Origin: Lycocorax pyrrhopterus obiensis
Taxonomy: Eukaryota > Chordata > Aves > Passeriformes > Paradisaeidae
Assembly (NCBI GenBank): GCA_014706295.1
Contig: JACSVZ010000011.1
Span: 2,254,663-2,318,662 of the forward strand
DNA: 64,000 nt
Reading direction: 5' to 3'
Shown here: in pieces, positions 47,777-60,232 of the stretch
Numbering within the stretch: position 1 is the stretch's first letter
Layout: every line of letters starts with the position of its first letter
Notes under the pieces: generated by a model
What the model was told of the DNA's origin: nothing
Database searches by the model: none
Seen by the model: the letters and a program-made list of their open reading frames with translations, nothing else
Program-made: the position numbers and the translations under genes

Positions 47777-50773
47777 AAGCAGGTGGTGGGAGGTTGGTAA
47801 GAACACAAAACCTCTCTGCTCAGTGGATTTGCCTTTTTGCCAAGGTTGCTTCTGCCACAGAGCAGGATGAGGAGAGCCGTGCTCAGCAGGAATTGCTGTG
47901 CCCTGTCAGCAGAAGGGTCTGTGATGGGAGCAGCCTCTGGAGCTTCCCTGAGCTCCCCAGGGCAGAGGGAGCAGGGCTGGCCCCAGCTGTGCCTGGGGAG
48001 CGGTGGGAGCAGGACAGGTCAGTCTCTGCCTCTGAAGTGCAGGTCGAGTGGGTTTAGTTCTGGTTTTAGGACTGAAACTTTAGGGACATCCATCTAGTTG
48101 TAGTGTGACAGCCTCTCTCACGGGGTGGGGATGCAGCACTGACCCTGGGTGTGCCACAGCCCCCCTGAGGTGTCACAGCCCCCTGGACCAGCCCTTGGCC
48201 AAGCTGCCCTAGCCCTGCTGTGTTCCCTGGCTAATGCACCCCGGCGGCAGCACATGGAGCTGTTTGAAGGCTTCTAAAACAGCTGGGTTTGTGTGTTTTC
48301 TCAAGTAGAGCTGCCCCCTCTGTCCGTCCCCCGCCAGCCCTTCAGAGGGGTCGAGACTCAGCCCTGCCAGGCTGTCCTGCCCTCCCAGCCCGGACCCCTC
48401 AGGCTTTGTTCATCCCTTGCCTGTGTACAAAGCCCTTCAAGAGGAGAGGGGCTCCTCTGTGACCAGGTCTGATACAGCCAGAGCTCTCTGGAGAAGCTGC
48501 TTCAGAGCCTTTCTTTCCCTTCCCTTCAGCCAGCAACTTTCTTCTCCGTGTTTTGCAGCGTGACCTCTGCTTTCCCTGCACACTTTTGTCTCAGTTCACA
48601 GCGCTGGTGACACGGGAAGCTCTCAGCAACATATGGAAATTAAGAACAATCCTGAATTGCAACATCTCCTACCTTTCAGTCCCCTAAGGCTGCTGGGAGC
48701 CGCATTGCTCATCGCCTCAGCTGTGTGCAAGTGGTAGAATTCAAATTGCTAATCAAAGGCAATCATTAAGGACAATGATGGATTAAGACTGGTTTAATAA
48801 ATAACATTATGTTGTCCTCTTTAGCAGAGCAACCAAGCCATCCCATTAATCTTTGGAGGCTGGAGGGGGGCAGCACCATTCATTAGAAGTGCACTTCTGG
48901 TGGGGATTCTTGTGGTTTTCCTTGGGTACTTTTTTTTTGTTTGTTTGTTTGTTTAGTTGATTTTTTGGGGGTTGTTTTGGCTGGGTTTTCTTGTAAATCT
49001 GAGCAGAAAACTGTGTGCTTTTAAACCAGTTTAGCACTATCAGTTATTCCACAGAGCAGATGCACTGGTTTGCAGTAAGTGAAATGTTTCTGAGCTTATA
49101 AAATGTCCTGTCTCCTGAAAAACCCTCTTGCTGCTTCCCAGCTTGTCAGCAAGGGCTGTGTCAAATCTGCTTGGGTTCAACATGTGCTTGCAGAAAGTGC
49201 TTTTCCATTTGAATTTCAGCAGGTATCCGGAATTCCCCATTCCTGGATTGGTGTTTAATCAGTGCTGGTGTGGCCCCAGCCCTTGTGCGTCCTTGGGCTG
49301 GGGTTGTGTGCACTGATGTTGTGCTTTACCCAGGGTGAGTTCTCCTGAGCCACTCCATAACCACGCAGGAGGCTAATCACCCCCTCATTAGCCTCAAAGA
49401 GAACCACTGATCATTTTTTTTCCTCCCTGCTCTGGCTGGAGATTTAGTTTTGGCTGAAAGGGAATGGAGCCGATGATAATGAGAATGCATTGTCTTGATT
49501 TGCATATTAGATGAGATAAATATTGAGTTAATTTATACCTACGATGGTTTTTATTGCAGTCTACATGTGCCACAGTTCTATTCAATATATTTTACACACT
49601 GACTGTGTGTAGTTTAGAGGAATAATGTGAAAATATATTATTTTGATGGTGAAAACAAAAGGGGCACTGGTTCTGTTAGTTAGACTGGGTTTGAAAATGT
49701 TAGTAATTTAAAAGACTTTATGCTCCTACCCTCCTACTCTATGAACACATGAGCAGCTGTGAGTGAGGGCTTACATCCAGTGTGCAAGCTGGGAGTACAG
49801 AACCTTCCTCCCAACTGCATCCCTGGCAGCTGTGGAGGTTCTTGCTCCCCTCAGCTCCCACCACGTGTAAGGAAATTCAGAGATTTTTCTGGTGGCCTGT
49901 GCTACTCCTTTTGCCCGGGAGGGATTGCAGGAGCAAAATGTGGCCTTGGAAATAAAACCACAAAACGTTAAATAGTTTGAAGCATTTATGAAAGATAAAT
50001 CAGAGGGATGTTCAACATCTGAACCACCAGAGCTGGGCTTTGTGGATTGCACAGGGTGACTCACGAGGGTAGAACATGTTGTACTAAAAACATCCGTTTG
50101 GGAAGGCAAAGTGCTCGTGTAATCCACTTAATTTATTTCAAATAATGCAGATGTAGAGGGTTTGAAAGAACCCAAAGAGTTTGCAGAAAGGAACAAAAGG
50201 TGCTCTGGGTGTTTTAGAATTTCTGCTTCCCCTGTCTTCCTTCTCCAGCTGTATTTCCTCATTATACATGTGAGAGGAATCTGCAAATCCTACTGACATT
50301 AATTCCATTCTCTGATTACCTTCTGATCATAACCCTTTTATTTTGGAGAAGGGAAACGTGGGGTTTTCGTGGAGCCCAGAGGATTTCAATCAAACTTTGT
50401 ATCACAAGGCACTACCTGTGCGTCCACATAATTGAACATACTGTGGAACAACATTTTATTAATAACTGAAATTTGTAGCTGGTTTGCAAAATACTGGGCA
50501 TTTTGTTACACTCTTTGACTTTTCTGCCTGTCCACTGTGGTAAATGTTTGAAAGGCCAAGCCTGTTGTCCAAAGCCTGTCATTATTAAAAATGTTGTGTT
50601 CTGCAGAACAGCAGCACTGGGCATTTTTTATACATTTTATAGTAGCAGTTCAGTCTGCTGTGGGAAACAGCCTTAGTGGCAATTTGGGATTAGAGTTGTG
50701 AAAAATACATTTATCTCTTTAGATCATCCTCATTGCATTTCCTCTGTTTGGTTATTGGTGCCCAAATCTGAGC
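47777..50773. other. Unique noncoding DNA, no gene seen
   Basis: A GC-rich stretch lies at about 48100-48420 and a (TTTG)n-like run at about 48930-48955. The blocks at about 48720-48830 and 49480-49570 (with an ATTTGCAT octamer at 49498-49505) are conserved-element candidates. Confidence 0.62.
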
Positions 50774-50930
50774 TCAGAGTCACCAAGGCTGGCAGAGACC
50801 GCCAAGACCCCCAGTCCAACCATCAGCCCAGCAGGACCATGGTCACCCCTAATCCGTGTCCCCATGGCCCCATCCAGACCCCTCTGGGGCCCTGCCAGAG
50901 CTGGTGACTCCAGCCCCTCCCTGGGCACCT
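50774..50930 (-). mobile_element. Diverged CR1 LINE 3' fragment, minus orientation
   Basis: The plus strand reads CAGAGTCACCAAGGCTGG, then AGTCCAACCATCAGCCCAGC, then CCTCCCTGGGCACC. This is the order of an older CR1 3' region in reverse complement. It is clearly diverged from the young copies at 10.7, 28.6 and 60.0 kb and belongs to a different subfamily. Confidence 0.8.
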
Positions 50931-50943
50931 TATCTTCATGGAG

Positions 50944-51071
50944 TTCACAGAATATTCCCAGCTGGGAGGGTCCCACAAGGATCATCAAGCCCAGCTCTAG
51001 TGAATGGCACAGCCAGGGATCAAAACCACAACCCTGGCTTTGTCAGCCCCAGCTGAGCTCATCCCAGGGCC
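50944..51071 (-). mobile_element. TguSINE1-type SINE (tRNA-Ile head, CR1-like tail)
   Basis: On the minus strand the element begins with a tRNA-Ile-related head. It has a box A-like AGCTCAGCTGG, part of the anticodon region deleted, and a box B-like GGTTTTGATCCC, both decayed at CpG positions. The CCA-like end is followed by a CR1-type tail with TTGATGATCCTTGTGGG and ending in AATATTCTGTGA. This head-tail combination matches the songbird TguSINE1 family, which is mobilised by CR1 reverse transcriptase. It is not a functional tRNA gene because the cloverleaf is broken. It lies 13 bp from a separate CR1 fragment in the same orientation. The structure is seen directly; the family name is from knowledge of zebra finch repeats. 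Confidence 0.8.
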
Positions 51072-54000
51072 TGAGCATTCCTTCAGGGGGAGAACAGCTG
51101 AGACCTGGCAAGTGCTGGGCAAGGGCAGCCCTGGGATTGCTGCTCCTGCTTTTTGTGTCACTTTTTGTCACATGCCCCTGGGAGCTGCTCTGGCCCTGCA
51201 TCCTCTGCTGAACCTCAACTCACTCTGTATTTATGCATTAACTGGCACCAGAGTGCAGCACTTTGAGCTTCTCCTGAATTGTGTTACATTTTCTGGCTGT
51301 TTCTCCCTTTTTTAGGATATTTATGTGTGAGCCTGGCCGCACAGGGCCCCTCACCTGCTCTCCTGACCAGGTGTGCAAATGCAAACTGAATTGATGTTCT
51401 CAGCTGTCCTGGGGGCTGCTGGTGCACCTGGGAACAGCATCTCCAGGAAAGCTCAAACTGCAAGAGATTTACACGCTCTGAGAACCTTGTTCTGAACCAA
51501 GGGAACCTTTTACTGCTCAGGTAAAGCTTGTGTCTCATCACCAAGCTGATGTTGGTGGCACCTCTGTGTCACTCAGGGGTACTTCTTGAGGATTTTGGGA
51601 CTGGATGCACCAGAAAAGTAATGGAATATTTCCTGTGTTCATCTCCAGTTAGTGTAACTACAATAAGCTGTGCTGTAACTATGCATTATGATATTCCTGC
51701 TGTAAAATCGAGAAATTGCACAAAACTAGTTTGAAAAGCATTATTTCTTTAGCAAGAAGCTCTCAAGAAGACAACCTGTCTCCTCTGAAACATCAAACTG
51801 ACACAAAAAGTGCTTCTTCATCTTAAAGCTGATGAGACAGTGCTGGGCAAAGGATATTTTTAATATTTGCCATTATTTAATTTTCTCTACTGGAAATTCT
51901 TCTACATTTTCTTTCCATAAACAACTGCAGAGAAATACAACAAAACCTTCATCAAAGGTGAAAGTTTAACTTTGAAATTAATGGAACATTAGGCTTGGTG
52001 CTCTTTTTCCCCCCATCTTCCATGGAAAAAGTACCTGCCACTCTTTCAGAATTACCGCTGGAACAAAGCAATCAGTTACTCGTAAACACCTACTGAATGA
52101 AGCTTTAGGAGAGGTGATTGGGAACTCATAGAACTGACAGACATTGCAGAAAATATTTAACCTTTTTCCAATTCAGCTGAAGGATGAGATGCCACCACAT
52201 CCCCTCAGAGACCCCTCGTCCTTGGTGGTCTCCCAAGGGATCATTTTCCAGCTCCACAGGAATGCTGAAGCATTTTCTGTGTCCTCCCAGCCTTTGCAAG
52301 AGGAGGAGGAGATGATGTTTTGTACTTTCTCCCTTTACTACCACACGAGCAGATAAAAATTAACCTGGCTGAACTCTGTAATGGCAGAAGCTGTCATTGT
52401 ATACTTGTGCAAAGAATAATTTAGGGGGATGCTTATGGAGCCTTTACAGAAAGGGAAAAATATTTCCAAGTCTCAGCAAAATCTTTAAAAACAAATACAT
52501 CTGCATTTGGGATGATTCAGAGGATAGCACAGGAAATAAATCAGGTGTAAAGGCTATAACAAGCATCATAAAAGATTCAGAAAGGTATTGAATTGGTCTG
52601 GATGAAAAGAAAACAAACATAAATCACCAGGCTTCAATTAATGTTGTGTCAGGTTTGTTTCTGGGTTGTTTTTTTCCTGGTTAATAATGTTCCCTGGAAA
52701 GAGCATCCAGTCGAAAGGGGACAGGGGGATTTTTGCCGGCTCCCCGCAGATGTCACAGATGTCACAGGCTGTCAGGGACAGCGCAGAGCGGTGGCACAGG
52801 GCCTGCTGACGGCTTTGTGCTGCTTTGATGGGGCTGCCTGCTCCCTAATGCACTTTCTCTTCTCGAGCACAACTGGCCCACGCGTTAAACTCCCGCTTGC
52901 AGCCCTCCACTTATGCTGCAGCTTAGTCCAGCAAATGGGGATTTGGTCTGAAAAAGGTGTGTATTGCTAGAGTTGTTTATGTGTTATCATCAGACCTTTA
53001 GGAGCAGTTCAGATGTATTTTTAATTTTTAAGTCAAACAAAGTGTAAATCTCACTGGCCAGATTGTTGCCCTGCTGTTGATTCTTTTTACATCAAATGGA
53101 AAAACAATAATTTGATTTTTATGCTTTTGAACTTTGTGATTATCAGTGAAAACACTTTGCTGTGATTTGGCAGATGTCTCCTAAAATCTACTTGGATTTT
53201 AACTGGAAACAATTGATAAAAAGATTTGTTTTTTTTTTAAAGTACTTATTTCTGGACTGAATTTCCACAAAGAATGTTACCTCTTTATAACTTTGAGTGA
53301 TGTATTGCTTTAAGAGAATGATGTATGCCAATGTATTCCTCAAAAAAAATAATAAAAAAGGAACAGCCTTTCAATTTGATAAAACCTGATTGTAAAATTA
53401 AAAGCTATTGAATACAAGAAGAATAGCAAGAGAATCAGAGTGGTGGCAGGTTATAAAGTGAAACGGTCATTAAGTAAGGCTCATTGTAAATGATCTTATT
53501 AAATTTTAAAGGAATTAAATGATCATATATTAATTATCTCCATAAATTGAAAATATGAGCTAAGAGCACAGAAAATGGCAGTGGACTAGTGACTGCCTTT
53601 GCTTTCTGCCCCTAACAAAGCAAAGCTTAAAAAAACTTGTGTAGTTTTTCACTTAAAAATTAATTCCTAGAAGATTAAAGAAAGTTGCAGTGATGCAGAG
53701 CCACCTAATTCTGTGTAATTTTCTGTGAGCAGCCCAGCTTGGCTGGGTGCAGAGCAATGAATCCAACCGCTGCACAGGCAGGGCCAGAACAGCTCCCTTT
53801 GTTTATTGCCTGTTCCTTGTGAAGGTTAATAATTGCGATGTTTACACTGAAATTTTAATTAAGATGGCTTTGATTCCCTAGATTTCTGTTCAGCTAAGAT
53901 TCAATGTCTTTGTGCCTCTTGAACCGTGCCCGTTACAGAAATAGTTCTTAGGCTTTGTCACTGCTGTCTCAACTTAATATTTCCACTTTTGTTTCTTTAT

Positions 54001-57000
54001 AAACATCTGAGTGCCTGAGGCAGCAGATGAGGAAAAGCTGGCACAGTAATTTCCCTCCAAGTTCTCTCATGGCTGTGTCTTTTTCACGTTTTCAAAATTC
54101 AGAGATGAAAAGACCCCTCTCAGCCAGGAGAATAAAAAGCTGTCCTTCTTTCTTAACCTCTTGAATGAAGAGATAACATTCCAGGGAACACAAGGAAACA
54201 AATACGAGCATCTCTCTCTCTCAGCCCCATGCTTTAACAGAGGAGAGAAGAGCAGGAACAGCCCTTTGCTTCTGGACAGGTGTTCACAAGATATCTCGTT
54301 ATCAGTGCAAGGAACTGGATCCTGAAATGCATTTTCTCCTGGCTGTAATTGGGCAGGAGTTTGCTTTGGCAAGAGACAAGGACAGGAAAAAAGGCAAAAG
54401 AAAACAAATTGAGTGTTTTCCTGGGGTTTGAGGAAGGAGGATGGTGCATAATACAGCATTTGGACAGGAGAGTGAAAGGTTTAGTTCAATGTATATAAAG
54501 ATATGGCTATCACTAGGTACGGTGCAAAAGCAGAAACTGGAGAAATAACATTTTATATTGAAATGGAGGGAGGGATTGGCTGGCCAGGTGTTGGTAAAGA
54601 ACAAACCCTGAAGGAAATGGGGGGGAAGACAGTGGTGTACAAAGCAGTGAAGAGCAGTTCAGAGTAGATAGGTCTGATCTCTAGGGTGAGGCCGAAAGTT
54701 GCTGGATGTGAACTGCTGGTGTGCCTGTGTCTGAGGAGCTGATTTGGCTGCACTGGGGGAAAACGTTCCTTAAACTGCTCAAATCTAAATGGTGAATTCG
54801 GAGACAGCTGAGAGTGTGAGCCAGGGAGAGCTCTGGGTGAAGGGAGAGCGACACAGAGCTCTTGAAATAAAGGGGTTGGGATCACAGGGGTTCCTTCTTC
54901 AGTGGTGTGAAACCAAGGCGGGAACACAGCAGAGAAGTTTGCTGAGGATAAAGTTGAAATCAGCAGCAGGGAGGAGAATGGGAGAATTGTGTAGGAGCAA
55001 TGAGTTGTGTGGGGAGTAAAAGAGCTGCTGGGATCACGTTAACGATGTCAAGTGCAGGGCTGTGCTGTGTGGTGTACAGAATTCCTGCCCTGCCCGGGAG
55101 GGCTGTGGGGCACTGGGGAGAGGGAGCAGCCAGGCGTGTTTGGGGGCACAGGGTAGCTGTGGCTGGGGGAAAGGAGTGTCAAATCCTCCCTTGTACGGGG
55201 TGGGGGTGACCGGGAGAGAGGATTGGTACTCTTGGAAAAGGCATTGATGAGATGCCACTTGGAGTGATCCATAAAATATCATGTTTCATATTGAGAAAGT
55301 GCATTGATCCAGGGAAAGCAATGCTATTTTAAAGGGGAAGCATGGCCTAAGCAATCCTTTAGCTTAAACAAAGGATCCCTCTTTGGCCTCTGCAGCACAC
55401 ATGGGAGCCAGCTGTGATTTCAGCTGAACGGGTCTTGGAGGAAAAGTCAGGCCCAGGAGGTTCCTGGGCGGGGCTGGATTCCCTCTGGAGCCCTGCAGGA
55501 GGGGGATTGGGCTGGTGGAGCTGCCCTGTGACTCCAGAGCCTGGGGCTGATGTTTTACACCTGCTGAAATCAAAATAAAGAGGGGGAGCAAATAAAACAA
55601 TACTAAATCTTACAGTTACGCCAGGCATTGGAGGGAAAGGAGGAGTATTTCCTTTTTCCAGGCAAATATATTGTGTCTGGTTACATCAATCTTGGCAAAT
55701 TCATGGGCAGAGAAGTTCGCAAATTCCACTGTGGTCACGCGTGGGGCCGAAGCTGAAAGGAGCAGCACTGGAAGCCTTTCTCCAGGACTTCTGCCCCCAC
55801 AAAAGATCAAAGCTATCCGAGCTATTTAACAACTAACTCTGAATTTAAATGGGTTCTCTGCTTTTTGTTGTCTTGCTATTTTTCTTTTCTTCTAATGGAG
55901 GAGTTGGTATTTTTTAAAGATTTTGTGTTCCTTAATTGTCACTGAATTTGTCATGCTGCCAGTGGCAACCAGAGAAAAAAATGTTTGGAGGAAGGAAATA
56001 CAGTGAAAAGTGTAAGTGTGCATATTGAAGGCAGTTAAATAAGAGTTCTGCCTAAAAAGAAAATATTCTCTTTGTTTGCCAGGCTTACTAAGCTCTATGA
56101 GCTTTTACCTAGATTTAAAAATCATTATTATTATTGTTGTCATTGTTACCATTATTATTGTAAACAATTCCAGGGTCCTGTACTGAAACTTCAATTTCCT
56201 TGCCATAGGCCAGTTCTGGTTATAAAACACACTCCTTTTCATGTGCTCCCCAGTGCCTTGTGCCATGGCTTTCCTGATGCAGCAGAGTGGGAGAGCAGCC
56301 TGGGGATTTACTCATCATGTTTAATGTCAGGAGAAGCATTTCCTTTAGGTCTCCTGTCACTGGCAGCAACAAAGCGGCCAGGAAGGAGCTCTGTAGCTGC
56401 TCTCCTCCCTGCGACATCTGCAGCAGACAAAATTCTAAAGCCCTCAATTCCCAGGCATGAATGAGCTATAAAAACAATGTGTCAGAAATGAAAATTGTTC
56501 CATCATAATTTCTCACAGTTCTTTTTGACAAAAGCCAAACAAGTCTCATGAATACACATTTCCTATAACCTTATACATTATGCATCAGGCCATAGTGGCA
56601 GTGTTGGGAATTACTTGTCCCTGGTAAGGGCCTTTGAAAGTGCTCAGTTGGTAAATAAACCAGGCCCTAGGAGTAGTAGGTACTTTTTTTACATATTATA
56701 TTATCTGTAAGTAAGGGCAGACACGCACTCCAGCACTTTATCTGCTGATAAATCTTCAGATCCAACAATATCTGAGGGCTCGGGATCTTCTACCGTGAGC
56801 TATAATTTCACCCTACCCAAGATTATTCTGAGAAGTCAGAAACTCCCAGCAGAGGCTATGCCACGAAATGGTGCCAGAAATGTGATAAGAACGATCACTA
56901 AGCTGTGCTAAGAGTGGGGAGTTGTTCCTCGTGTCCCGTGGAGTTTTCAGATGGCAGGGGGCCCAACCTGGATTTGCAGGATTTTGCTGCCTTATTGCTG

Positions 57001-59949
57001 GGCCAGAGCTACCCAGGCTCTGAGAGTGAGCTTTGCAAACCTCTGCATTCATCAGCACTGTGCTGGCATTTCTTGGAAAGAATTCCTGTTAATCTTCTGT
57101 GCAAAAGCTGGGTTCTGTCTGTAAACACCAACAGAGATACCAAGGGGGTGATGGATTTCCAGGAGCAGGGAATGGGCAAGGGCAGAGTGTGGCTCCAAGA
57201 CGTTGCAGTGCTGTGCTTCCCATCCAGAGGGCACAGAATTCCAGAGTAAGGATCAATTAGGGGACGTTGCAGGAAATTCCTCATCACTGTTCGTCAATGA
57301 AGATTTATGGTGTTTGCCTCAGCAATAATTTAGGGGTTGGTGCTGCCTGACTAATGCAGACACGAGGCAGCTGAGGGCTCCAGTTAATTGAAATGATAAG
57401 GCAGTTTGCAACTGCTTTTAGGTGTCACTGATAATTTACTCGTGTGATTATGATTTAACTTTTCCCTGGCTGTTCCTCCCCCAGTGGGAACTCGGAACAT
57501 TGCAGAAGGGAGAGGATAAATTAGCTGCAGACAAACAGCATATGTTTGTATCTGCTCTATAGCCAGACAAGTATTTTTAGAGAAACCCCATCCAACTTGT
57601 TGATCCCTGTTTGGCTGAGGAAAATGCTTAAGCCCCTTAAATCAGGAGCTCCTTTTGCCTATGCAGCTGTTGGATATGAACTGTAATGGGGCTGTAAAGT
57701 GTCTGGGAGTCCCAAGACGCTTCCATAACTGCTAAAAATGGTTCATGAAATGCAAGTGCGATGCTTCAAACACGGAGAAAGCCTTGCTCAGATGAGTATG
57801 GACAGATCTGCTCTGCCTGAGGAGCAGTGCCCAAAGCAGAGCAGTGATAAACAGATTTTGGCCCCAAGTAACTGCAGCCATTTCCCCAAGAGTGAACTGA
57901 GCTCTCACAGCAAGCGCTGCCAGCTTTAAATATGATCAAAGTGCTTTATTTATTTTTTTTCCCTTCACATTTATATAGCTTTAAAGAAGAAATGTAACCT
58001 GTGCACCAAAGAAAATCAGAGCCGAGGTGAATGTCCACCTTTGTTGCCTCTGAGGCAGCGCTGCAGCTTTCCAGAGAGCTGCTCTGCTGGCTGTGCAGTG
58101 CCAGAGCTGTCAAAAGCATCCAGGAAAACTCACAGGATGGCTCCTTAACTTGTGGTGGTAGGGGAGGCTGCAGAGATGTAACTGAGGGTGTGGAAAGGGG
58201 AGCAGTGATGTCTTTTCCAGCAGCTCTCTGATGTGGCAGGAGCATAACCAGCTCCTTTATTTCTCCTTGGCAAAGGTACTTGGCCTGCCACTGCAGATTT
58301 TTTATTCTGGGAGAGCATGCATGTGTCAGATATAGAAAGTTCATTCTTTTATCCACCGAGGACAAGGAGATGAGGAGTGCAGCAGGTTCATGTTCCGCAG
58401 GCAAGCCACAAGAAGCAATAAATGGGGCATCTGAGTGCGGTCAGGTTCATTCCCCTGCCCACAGGAACAGGTAGTGCTAATAAAAGTGATTGCAGGAGAC
58501 AAGATGATCTGAGCTTCTGTCAGGCAAAGCCTCTGGTTGATTTATGTGGAGTGAGGAGCAATGTCACAGCAGGGCATCATTTTGTACTGAAACAATGCAA
58601 AAATTGGACAGTTTTTGAGGCCTTGCAGTGACCCAGGTGATGAACGCAGGTAGGGAAGGTACCAGTGGGATCACAAACCTGTGCAGGTGCCAACCCAAGA
58701 TTAAAAGTGTGTGATTTTTAATTATTTTTAACAGAGTCTGCAAGTGCCTGGTGCTATCACTTGTCCAAAATTAGAGCTCAGCCTTTGCTTTGTTTTTAAA
58801 TGGCAGGCATTTAACTTATTTGTATAGGTGGCTTGAATCAAGACAGTTTTAAGAGGTTTTGATTTTATGGGAATGTGCCTCTTGCAGTGTGATAAATCAC
58901 TGAGCACTGAAATGTGCCTCACAAAACAGCTGACTCTTACATGGTATGGTGTAATTTTTTAAAACTCTGGTTTTAGTCTCTAAAACCTGGTGACTTTGGT
59001 TGTCACTAACAGTAATGATAACTTCAGCCAACCCCACTAACTCAGTGCGTATATTGGGATATAGTAGCACATGTCTGTACCATCAGTTAATATTTATGTG
59101 AAATGACCATTTTTCACAATTTCAGATGGAATGACTGCTTCCTATATGAAGCAGAAAGGCTGCAGCTTCACAAATTCATTTCTATGCTTCTCTGTGGTTG
59201 TCCTTTCATTGTGAATAATGAGTTAAATGTTTGGAAAAATTCTTTAAAATATTTAGAGAACTATCTGGCTTCTTAAACCTCTTCATCAGGCTGTTTACAA
59301 GGACACTGCCTGGACTTTCAGTCCTTAAATTGAAATGTTTCTGAGAAAGGATCTCTGTTTTCTATGCAAACTTAACCTCTGTATTGAGCATTCAGTGTCA
59401 TATTGGATATCCCCAAAACCAAATCTTTTCTGCTTTATTTCAATAATCTTTCAAAATGCAGAGAAAGTTGTCACATTTATGGCTTCATTCTGCAGGAAAT
59501 TGCTGGTTTCATTAAGAGGCTACTGGAGTCAAACGTTTTATTTAAAGCTGTAAGACTGAGTTTATGATGGCAACAAGAACTTAATCACTTTTCAGTTAAG
59601 CCTGAGTGGTGCTAAAGCTGCTGAATGTAGGTGCTCACTGTCCAGTGCACAAGCTCTTCTATTTTATTTTCTGATGTTTTTAGATGCTTTCAACTAGATT
59701 GCAGTAAAGCAGAGCAAATCAAGTAACTGTGGCTGTGAACTGGTCTTTCCTATGCTGTGTCTTTGCATTTGTGTTGGAGAAATTCCTGATCACAGGACAG
59801 GAGCAGATCTGTGAACACAAATGGGGCTCTCACTGCAGAGGTGGGGTTTTTGAAACCCTGACATTTTCCTTTCTGAGCTGTTACTGCAGTCAGTGTTATT
59901 TTTCTTTCCCTAATTTCTCTTGACCTGGACCTCCTTTGGTGCCTCTGTG
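51072..59949. other. Unique noncoding DNA, no gene seen
   Basis: No gene recognised. An imperfect ATT trinucleotide run lies at about 56125-56161. The AT-rich blocks at about 53480-53580, 53800-53920 and 57380-57460 carry homeodomain-like cores and are candidate conserved elements. A segment at 57940-57985 has reversed AATAAA and TATA-like words, but no LTR ends were found. Confidence 0.62.
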
Positions 59950-60232
59950 AAGATTCTTTGTGTTGGGAAGGACCCTAAAGCCCATCCAGTGCCACCCCTG
60001 CCATGGGCAGGGACACCTTCCACTGTCCCAGGCTGCTCCAAGCCCCAATGTCCAACCTGGCCTTGGGCACTGCCAGGGATCCAGGGGCAGCCACAGCTGC
60101 TCTGGGCACCCTGTGCCAGGGCCTGCCCACCCTGCCAGGGAACAATTCCTTCCCAATATCCCATCTGACCCTACTCTGTCAGTTTGAACCCATTCCCCAA
60201 TGTCCTGTCCCTCCATCCCTTGTAAACAGCCT
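59950..60232 (-). mobile_element. CR1 LINE 3' end, 5'-truncated, minus orientation
   Basis: This is the same young-type CR1 as the copies at 10.7 and 28.6 kb, with a few substitutions. It extends further 5' than the 28.6 kb copy, through CAGTTTGAACCCATTCCCCA and the TGTCCTGTCCCTCC block to TGTAAACAGCC. Frames inside it are repeat shadows. Confidence 0.92.

Noticed and set aside
47551..47808. Poly-threonine and poly-valine frames
   Set aside because: Artefacts of the AGT/AAT trinucleotide repeat.
51000..51071. Possible tRNA-Ile gene on the minus strand
   Set aside because: The anticodon arm is partly deleted, box A and box B are mutated, and it is fused to a CR1-like tail, so it is a SINE head.
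57940..57990. Reversed AATAAA and TATA-like words resembling a minus-strand LTR
   Set aside because: No element ends or duplication found; AT-rich sequence gives such words by chance.
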